NCBI RefSeq assembly: GCF_004006395.2
Contig: NZ_CP029758.2
Span: 4,402,001 to 4,466,000, forward strand
Length of the DNA stretch: 64,000 bases
Source: Clostridium sp. AWRP
Lineage (GTDB): Bacteria > Bacillota > Clostridia > Clostridiales > Clostridiaceae
Reading direction: 5' to 3'
The notes under the pieces are model-generated. The model searched no databases. It saw only the letters and a program-made list of their open reading frames with translations, and was not told the origin of the DNA. How positions within the stretch are numbered: position 1 is the stretch's first letter; every line of letters begins with the position of its first letter. The position numbers were made by a program, and so were the translations under genes. Positions 58,236 through 64,000 of this stretch are shown here, in pieces.

Positions 58236-59162
58236 TTAACTATTTCCATAATATATTCCCTGATAAATGTCCCTATCCTTCATAGTTTTATCTATGTCAT
58301 TTAGAACTTCCCACTTTTTAAGACTCCATTTAGGTCCTATAAGTAAATTTCTAGGCGCATCTCCAGTTAACCTGTGAATTACAATATCCGGCCGGGTATT
58401 TGACAGTGCTGAACATATTACATCTACATAGTCTTCTTGACTCATAAGCTTCAACTGTCCTTCATTATACAATTTTACAAGAGGAGTATGTTCCATTAAG
58501 TGAAGCAAATGAAACTTTACTCCCTGTATATCCTGAGTTGATACGTATTTTACTGTATTCATCATAATGTCTTTATTTTCATAGGGCAGTCCCATTATTA
58601 AATGAACTACCACTTCAATTCCTATTTTTCTTAAATTTTTTACAGATCTTTCAAAGGTTTCTAATTTATATCCCCTGTTTATTTTTTCTGCTGTAAAATC
58701 ATCTGAACTTTGCAGGCCAAGCTCTACCCAGGTATAAATTTTATTATTAAATTTTTCAAGTAATTCCAGTACATCATCTCCAAGACAATCAGGTCTAGTA
58801 GCTATTGCAAGACCAACTACACCTTCTTGATTTATAGCTTCCTCATATTTCTGATTTAGTATTTCTACAGGAGCGTAGGTATTTGTATACGCTTGAAAAT
58901 AGGCTATATACTTTCCATCTTTCCACTTCTTATTCATCATTTGCTTTATACCCTGAAATTGACTTGATATAGATACATTCCTATTTCCTGCAAAATCCCC
59001 GGATCCTTTTTCACTGCAAAATATACATCCACCTGTACTTATAGTGCCGTCTCTATTAGGACAAGAAAATCCTCCATCCAAAGATATCTTAAATACTTTA
59101 CATCCAAATTTTTTCCTCAAATAATAATTCAAACTATAGTACGTTTTGTCTCCCCACAGCAT
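58236..59162 (-). CDS. Radical SAM protein, YtqA/TIGR01212 type
   Basis: A 308-residue radical SAM enzyme of the Elp3-related YtqA/YhcC group. Cluster cysteines are Cys34, Cys46 and Cys49 (GGFSCPNRDG, TGGCIFCSEKGSGDF). Following text includes YFQAYTNTYAPVEIL, IATRPDCLGDDVLELL, VELGLQSSDDFTAEKINRGY and HLIMGLPYENKDIM, all typical. Function of the family is not settled; a role in tRNA modification has been suggested. Confidence 0.9.
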   Translation of the reverse strand: MLWGDKTYYSLNYYLRKKFGCKVFKISLDGGFSCPNRDGTISTGGCIFCSEKGSGDFAGNRNVSISSQFQGIKQMMNKKWKDGKYIAYFQAYTNTYAPVEILNQKYEEAINQEGVVGLAIATRPDCLGDDVLELLEKFNNKIYTWVELGLQSSDDFTAEKINRGYKLETFERSVKNLRKIGIEVVVHLIMGLPYENKDIMMNTVKYVSTQDIQGVKFHLLHLMEHTPLVKLYNEGQLKLMSQEDYVDVICSALSNTRPDIVIHRLTGDAPRNLLIGPKWSLKKWEVLNDIDKTMKDRDIYQGIYYGNS

Positions 59163-59221
59163 TCTAACCCTTCATCCTCTCAATCTTCCAATAAATAATA
59201 CATTGTCATTATATCACAATA

Positions 59222-60325
59222 TTACATTTTAACTGCTTTAAAATTCTTTAAGCTTAACTTCCACTTACCAATTAGTTTAGAAAGTGATTCACTACTATTA
59301 TTTTTTGATATAACATCAAAGTTTAATATATCTTCATCAAAAGAGGAAAAAACTACATCCACTTTATCAAGAGGAAATTTTTCTTCAAACTTGTAATCCA
59401 CTATATCTCCTGAATTTGCCTTATAGAGCCTTATACAATGGCCTATATTTGCATTTGTATATTGTGCCATAACAAATTTTTCATCTTGAGAAAATGTTAC
59501 AAATTCTACTTTAGAATCCTTTAGAAGATCTAAAGTAGTTATATTTTTACCTACTGTTTTCTCAACTTCACCCTTTTTCCCACCTTCTTCTCCATCCTTG
59601 CCGTCACCACCATTACCCTGCTGTCCATCAGAATCCTGAGATTGTGCTGACATGCTTTCATCTATTTTTATTACACCTATATATGAATCTTTGTTATAAG
59701 TAACCATTGCCATATTGTCTCCCGTATAGGAAAAATCAATTATACCAAAGTTGTTTTTTGGTACAGCAGCCTTATCTATATTTACCTTATCATCTTTTGG
59801 GAATACATAATTAGGTACATTTGTTATGTCTATTACTACATTTGTCTTTACATCATTTTTATTTCTCATTTTTATTTTATCTTTTTCAATAAATGCTTCC
59901 CTATCCACAACATCACTAGTCTTATTAATCTTATAATCATTACCTTCCTTTACTACTTTTATAGAATATTCATCTAACACTGCAAAAGGTTTGCTTAAAT
60001 CTACTCTTGCCACCTTTACCTTAAATTGACCTGATTTTCCAATTTCACTGCTGTCACTTAAACTATATCCAACAATTTTTAGATTTTGATTTTCACTCTT
60101 TATGGGACTTTTTAGGAGTTCTTTGGAATATAATTTTTTAATATTTTCAACATCACTTTTCATGAGATATTTCATATAAGTATCTACTGTATTGCCTGCT
60201 GCTTTCATATCGAAACTTTCATTTGACTCTTTAGTATCTTCTTTTTTATTCAAATTGCATCCGCATATTAAACTACAAGAAAAAATTATAAGTAATATGG
60301 TACAAATTATGCTTCTTTTTCTCAT
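59222..60325 (-). CDS. Secreted lipoprotein of unknown function
   Basis: A 367-residue lipoprotein. I start it at 60325 (AGGAAG site) because this gives an ordinary lipoprotein signal: basic MRKRS, a hydrophobic core, and a lipobox ending LICGC. A longer frame starts with GTG at 60367 inside a strong GGAGGTG, which remains an alternative or a leader. The mature part has an NTF2-like DUF region (MKAAGNTVDTYMKYLMKSDV) and a Gly/Gln/Asp-rich loop (about 245-270) in a beta-rich second half. Function unknown. Confidence 0.78.
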   Translation of the reverse strand: MRKRSIICTILLIIFSCSLICGCNLNKKEDTKESNESFDMKAAGNTVDTYMKYLMKSDVENIKKLYSKELLKSPIKSENQNLKIVGYSLSDSSEIGKSGQFKVKVARVDLSKPFAVLDEYSIKVVKEGNDYKINKTSDVVDREAFIEKDKIKMRNKNDVKTNVVIDITNVPNYVFPKDDKVNIDKAAVPKNNFGIIDFSYTGDNMAMVTYNKDSYIGVIKIDESMSAQSQDSDGQQGNGGDGKDGEEGGKKGEVEKTVGKNITTLDLLKDSKVEFVTFSQDEKFVMAQYTNANIGHCIRLYKANSGDIVDYKFEEKFPLDKVDVVFSSFDEDILNFDVISKNNSSESLSKLIGKWKLSLKNFKAVKM

Positions 60326-60609
60326 ATACTTCCTACTCTCAGTTTTTACCCTGTAGTAGAAATTCACCTCCTTCTATTAAGTTAAGTCATTTACAAAGAA
60401 ATAACTGCTCATCATGCCAACCTATTTTTTTAATGCCTTAACTAATTTACTTAAATTTTATTTTTCCCGTAAATAAAATTTTAATTTATAATTCATTATT
60501 TTTATATGTTATTTATATATTTATATATAGGACATATTTATTTGATGGCTGCCTTTTCGGAAAAGTGGACATAAGTAAAATTAAAAATTATATTACTGGA
60601 GGGATATTT

Positions 60610-61659
60610 TTGAGTAAAGAAATTGTTTTGATTTTCCAAGTAGCCGCTGTATTTATAGGTACAATAGTTGGTGCTGGCTTAGCATCAGGACAAGAAATAA
60701 GCCAATTTTTCACCCAATATGGTTACAAAAGCTTCATAGGTATATTGATCTGCTGCATTGTATACATAGTAATGTCAATTATAATAATTAACATAAGCAA
60801 AAAATATAGGTTAAATTCTTATGATGGCCTCATATCCCTAGTAAGTCCTGGCTTTTTGGGCATAGTCACCAATTCCTTAACTACTTTTTTCTTAATTGGT
60901 GGATCAGCTATAATACTTGCTGGAAGTGGTGCCCTAATTCATCAATACTTTGAAGTATCACGATGGATAGGTATACTATTTATGATATTTATAGCTATAA
61001 TTATATTATTTAGAGATACTAAAGGCCTGCTCGAAATAAATTCAGTCATAGTTCCTTCACTTATACTAGTAATAGTAACCTTATTTATATTGTATTTAGC
61101 TTTTTATAAAAATCTAAATATATCTAGCTTAAAAAACATAAACTGTTGTAAACAGAGCTGGCTTTTCTCTTCATTAATCTATTCAGGCTTTAATATGCTA
61201 TCTTGCAGCGGCGTTTTAGTACCTTTAAGTCTTTCCATAAACAAAAAGAAAAATCTTATTGCAGGTTCTATTATAGGCTCCTTAATCCTTACAATATTGG
61301 TTTTTATAATAAACTTCATGCTAATTTTGAATATACCCTATATATTCAAATATGAAATTCCCCTCCTATACATAGCCAATCGTTTTGGAAAAATATTAGA
61401 AATAGTACTGCTTGCTATAATTTGGTTAGAGATGTTTTCTACAGAGGTATCTAATATATATAGTGTAGGAAAGAATTTTGAAGAAGTATTTAATATAACC
61501 TATAAAAGATCAGTAATTATAATAATATTAATTACAATTCCTGTATCACAAATTGGTTTTGTAAAACTAATTTCATTTTTATATCCCGCTTTTGGTTTAG
61601 TAAGTCTTATATTTATAGTACAATGTATTATTTTTTATCTTAGAAATTATAATAAATGA
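60610..61659 (+). CDS. YkvI-like membrane transporter
   Basis: A 349-residue membrane protein with about ten helices resembling the YkvI group in the APC-type transporter clan. The first helix has the pattern FIGTIVGAGLASGQEISQFF, an unwound helix motif typical of the fold. Residues such as GGSAIILAGSGALIHQYF and NMLSCSGVLVPLSLSI also fit. The TTG at 60610, 6 bases after GGAGGG, gives a proper N-terminus. Substrate unknown. It is divergent from the lipoprotein gene. Confidence 0.82.
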   Translation: MSKEIVLIFQVAAVFIGTIVGAGLASGQEISQFFTQYGYKSFIGILICCIVYIVMSIIIINISKKYRLNSYDGLISLVSPGFLGIVTNSLTTFFLIGGSAIILAGSGALIHQYFEVSRWIGILFMIFIAIIILFRDTKGLLEINSVIVPSLILVIVTLFILYLAFYKNLNISSLKNINCCKQSWLFSSLIYSGFNMLSCSGVLVPLSLSINKKKNLIAGSIIGSLILTILVFIINFMLILNIPYIFKYEIPLLYIANRFGKILEIVLLAIIWLEMFSTEVSNIYSVGKNFEEVFNITYKRSVIIIILITIPVSQIGFVKLISFLYPAFGLVSLIFIVQCIIFYLRNYNK

Positions 61660-61737
61660 ATTACTCCTTTATGTTATAATTAAAAAGCTATAATCACATT
61701 GATTTTTAATTATCTAAACTTTAAAGGAAGTGCTGTT

Positions 61738-62637
61738 ATGCAAAACTATTTGGAAAATTGCATCTTATGTCCTAGATCCTGCAAAACAAACAGATTAAAA
61801 GATGCAACTGGCTTTTGCAATGCTGGCAAAAATGTAAAAATAGCCAAAGTATCCTTACATAAATGGGAAGAACCCTGCATTTCTGGTATTAATGGTTCAG
61901 GAACTATATTTTTTTCTAATTGTAATCTAAGATGTGTTTTTTGCCAGAATCACACTATAAGTGCTGAAAACATAGGAAAAGAAGTATCCATAAAAAGGCT
62001 TAGTGAAATTTTTCTAGAACAACAAGATAGAAATGCTCACAACATAAATTTAGTTACTCCAACCCATTATATTCCACAAATAATTGAAGCCCTAGATATA
62101 GCTAAATCAAAAGGTCTTCAGCTGCCAGTATTATTCAATACTAACAGCTATATAAATGCAGCTACTTTAAAAGACCTGAAAGGATATATAGATGTGTATC
62201 TTCCTGATTTAAAATATTTTAATAACAAATATGCCGTTAAGTATTCTCATGCCCCCAACTACTTTAGTTATGCTTCAAAAGCCATAGAAGAAATGTTTAA
62301 TCAGGTAGGCACTATAAAATTTGATAAAAACGAAATGGTGACAAAAGGAGTTATAATACGACACCTCATGCTGCCCGGTTTATTATTTGACTCAAAAAAA
62401 ATAATAGATTATATATACAGTACCTTTGGAGATTCAGTCTACATAAGCATAATGAATCAATATACACCTATGTATAATTCTTATAAGTTTCCTGAAATAA
62501 ATAGGCCTTTAAATCCAAAGCACTATGATTCATTTATAAATTATTGTCTATCTCTAGGGATAAAAAATGCATTTATTCAAGAGAGTACAAGTTCTTCTAA
62601 AAGTTTTGTACCTGACTTCAACTTAGAAGGAATTTAA
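61738..62637 (+). CDS. Radical SAM protein, PflA-like (COG1313 type)
   Basis: A 299-residue radical SAM protein with the Cx3Cx2C cluster motif Cys62, Cys66, Cys69 (SNCNLRCVFCQNH). It has extra N-terminal cysteines (CILCPRSCKTNRL, GFCNAG), the mark of the COG1313 pyruvate-formate-lyase-activase-like group. Later text LPDLKYFNNKYAVKYSHAPN and IIRHLMLPGLLFDSKKIIDY fits that group. The ATG at 61738 follows AAAGGAAG. Target protein unknown; no glycyl-radical enzyme gene is adjacent. Confidence 0.88.
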   Translation: MQNYLENCILCPRSCKTNRLKDATGFCNAGKNVKIAKVSLHKWEEPCISGINGSGTIFFSNCNLRCVFCQNHTISAENIGKEVSIKRLSEIFLEQQDRNAHNINLVTPTHYIPQIIEALDIAKSKGLQLPVLFNTNSYINAATLKDLKGYIDVYLPDLKYFNNKYAVKYSHAPNYFSYASKAIEEMFNQVGTIKFDKNEMVTKGVIIRHLMLPGLLFDSKKIIDYIYSTFGDSVYISIMNQYTPMYNSYKFPEINRPLNPKHYDSFINYCLSLGIKNAFIQESTSSSKSFVPDFNLEGI

Positions 62638-62740
62638 ATTAAAAATTGGCTAGAATAGAATCCCTGTTCCTATCCCAGCCAATTTGACCACATTTTGTAT
62701 TTGCCTAGTTGTGTCCTAAATGTTCATCTTTAATTTCAAA

Positions 62741-63409
62741 TTAAAGTTTTATTTCAAGCCTATCCAATTTAGCAATTATCTTTAAACTTTTAATCTCAAT
62801 AGTTTCTGTCCTTATACCACTTCTACTACTAATAAGAAGCACCTTATTACTATCCAGCTTCTTTATCTGTCTTAATTTTCTTTCTCCACTATACTCTACT
62901 AGATATATGGAGTTGTTATAAATTTCTCCTGTACTATGTACAAAAACTAAATCTCCCCTTTGTATTCTAAATCCTTCCATATCGTCACTCTCTACTTGCA
63001 AATACATAACTTTATCCTGAGCATATCCTTCTATTTTATTGTCAATCAACGGAAGCTGTCTAAATCCTATTACTGTTCTCATATCATATTTATAAATGGG
63101 TACCTTTTTTAAAACAGATCCAAAAGCTTCACTCCAAACGTCTTGTACTTTCTCCTTCTTAGCTATTGGAGAAAATTTGGGAGTTTTATCTTCTTTATAT
63201 ACTTCCTCTTCAAAAGACATAGTTATATCATTTATACTTTTACCTAATATTTTTGAAAGTTTATCAATTATGTTTTGATTTACTATTCTCTTTCCAGATT
63301 CCGCTTCATTTATAAATCCCTCTGAAACTCCTAGCTTTTTAGCCAGCTGTTTCTGACTAATACCCAATTCAGTTCTTGCTAATTTTATTTTTTGTCCTAC
63401 TCTATTCAT
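62741..63409 (-). CDS. XRE regulator with degenerate S24-like C-terminal domain
   Basis: A 222-residue regulator. The N-terminus is a typical XRE HTH (IKLARTELGISQKQLAKKLG, VSEGFINEAESGKRIVNQNI). The C-terminal half (about 125-222) has the beta fold and motifs of LexA/CI S24 peptidases (MYLQVESDDMEGFRIQRGDL, SIYLVEYSGERKLRQIKKL), but the catalytic Ser of the S-M pair is replaced by Asp (DDM). Self-cleavage is thus unlikely; it may be a ligand-sensing or constitutive regulator. GGAGGAG precedes the ATG. Confidence 0.8.
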   Translation of the reverse strand: MNRVGQKIKLARTELGISQKQLAKKLGVSEGFINEAESGKRIVNQNIIDKLSKILGKSINDITMSFEEEVYKEDKTPKFSPIAKKEKVQDVWSEAFGSVLKKVPIYKYDMRTVIGFRQLPLIDNKIEGYAQDKVMYLQVESDDMEGFRIQRGDLVFVHSTGEIYNNSIYLVEYSGERKLRQIKKLDSNKVLLISSRSGIRTETIEIKSLKIIAKLDRLEIKL

Positions 63410-63432
63410 TTTCTCCTCCTAATTTAATAGAT

Positions 63433-63510
63433 AATGATAATTTTTCTCCTAACGTCAGAAAATATTAAAATTATAGATTTCCTAATGCAAGAAGAAATTC
63501 ATTATTTGAA
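63433..63510. repeat. Dispersed repeat, copy 2 (inverse of 13.9 kb copy)
   Basis: In reverse complement, about 50 bases match the core at 13918-13968 with a handful of changes (GGAAATCTATAATTTTAATA, TTTTCTGACGTTAGGAG), and the AAAGTTCAAATAA end is kept near 63506. The other end is lost against the XRE gene's ribosome site. Confidence 0.6.
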
Positions 63511-63521
63511 CTTTAACCTTT

Positions 63522-64000
63522 CTATATACTTTCCTCTTTTAAAAGTTTATAACTCAATTGTATTATAAATTCACTGTCCATAGAATTAAATATTGTCACT
63601 TTTCCTACTTTATTCTTGTTGTTTTTTATATGGTATTTAACAAGCTGTCTTTTAAGTTGCTCTACGGTACCCTTGCTTCCATCTATTATAGGGATGTCCT
63701 CATTTAAAATTTTACGTATGCTTTTCTTTATAAACGGGTAATGAGTACATCCTAATACCACTGCTGCAATTCCTTCATCTTTTAGTGAATTTAGCTTTTC
63801 TTTTAAATAGCCTTCTACTTCCTCTCCTTCTGTCTTACCCTGTTCAATAAGTTCTACTAAACCAGGACATGGAAGTGGTTGTATCGATGATCTACTCTCA
63901 TACTTTTTCATGAGATTACTAAACTTTCTTTCTGAAAGGGTCATCGTAGTTGCCATTATTACTATCTTACCTTTTCTATTAAATTCTACTGCCGGTTTTA
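63522..64000 (-). CDS. murI: Glutamate racemase, C-terminal part (runs off the window)
   Basis: Converts L- to D-glutamate for peptidoglycan. The frame is open from 63522 to the end of the window, so the N-terminus with the first catalytic Cys lies outside. Visible signatures are KIVIMATTMTLSERKF, CPGLVELIEQG and the second catalytic Cys in VVLGCTHYPFIKKSI, followed by IDGSKGTVEQLKRQL. The Met at 63956 is internal, not the real start. Confidence 0.93.
   Translation of the reverse strand, partial: KPAVEFNRKGKIVIMATTMTLSERKFSNLMKKYESRSSIQPLPCPGLVELIEQGKTEGEEVEGYLKEKLNSLKDEGIAAVVLGCTHYPFIKKSIRKILNEDIPIIDGSKGTVEQLKRQLVKYHIKNNKNKVGKVTIFNSMDSEFIIQLSYKLLKEESI

Noticed and set aside
62637..62690. 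Terminator after the PflA-like gene
   Set aside because: AAATTGGCT/AGCCAATTT can pair, but the loop is long and there is no T-run; left out as a feature.

Overview
The window is low-GC, AT-rich chromosomal DNA from a Clostridium-type Firmicute. Evidence for this is the strong GGAGG ribosome sites, frequent TTG/GTG starts, the purR-spoVG-glmU-prs block with a sigma-H-like promoter ahead of spoVG, a CcmM-free minimal murC locus, a clostridial tRNA-Pro, and a prophage whose genes all look clostridial. I cannot name the species from this window alone.

Layout. 1-9.0 kb: housekeeping genes on the minus strand: mfd, a candidate structured RNA, pth, an HtrA-type protease, a histidine kinase/response regulator pair, and prs. 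9.0-11.8 kb: glmU, spoVG and purR, also minus strand, with terminators after purR, spoVG and prs. 12.0-13.8 kb: murC and a small membrane protein on the plus strand. 13.8-15.8 kb: a graveyard of decayed genes (CPBP protease fragment, HTH-membrane protein with an amber stop, transposase relic) plus a palindromic dispersed repeat. 15.94-54.46 kb: an apparently complete 38.5-kb siphovirus-type prophage inserted in the 3' end of a tRNA-Pro gene, bounded by a perfect 50-bp direct repeat. 54.7-64 kb: chromosomal genes: diguanylate cyclase, HAD phosphatase, SH3-like protein, ComB-like phosphatase, two radical SAM proteins, a lipoprotein, a YkvI-like membrane protein, an XRE/S24-like regulator and the truncated glutamate racemase gene murI.

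The prophage. The integrase, an ImmA/IrrE-type peptidase and a CI-like repressor read rightwards from 52.25 kb; everything else with one exception reads leftwards from a Cro-like gene: a cluster of tiny genes, a recombination set (SbcC-like ATPase with zinc hook, RecT, HD hydrolase, SSB, ERCC4 nuclease), a primase-helicase, a candidate iteron origin, a sigma-like late regulator, terminase, portal, MuF protein, scaffold, capsid, connectors, tail genes, three tandem fibre paralogues, and holin/endolysin. The leftward genes commonly overlap by 1-20 bases, pointing to translational coupling.

Most interesting points: (1) a two-gene cassette with its own extended -10 promoter and terminator, encoding an intact-looking EEP-family nuclease and an unknown partner, sits between the terminase small- and large-subunit genes and is a good candidate accessory (defence or exclusion) system; (2) a 34-residue hydrophobic peptide gene on the opposite strand inside the replication operon, enclosed by an inverted repeat linking its 5' and 3' ends, resembles a type I toxin or other structured-mRNA peptide gene; (3) the tail-terminator-like gene needs a +1 shift at CCC-UAA, and the tail chaperone needs a -1 shift at U-UUU-UUA; (4) a MuF head protein carries an extra C-terminal domain and overlaps a small downstream gene, as in phage toxin-immunity pairs; (5) a cluster of GGTNACC repeats next to the primase gene is a candidate replication origin; (6) a strongly structured RNA lies between pth and mfd.
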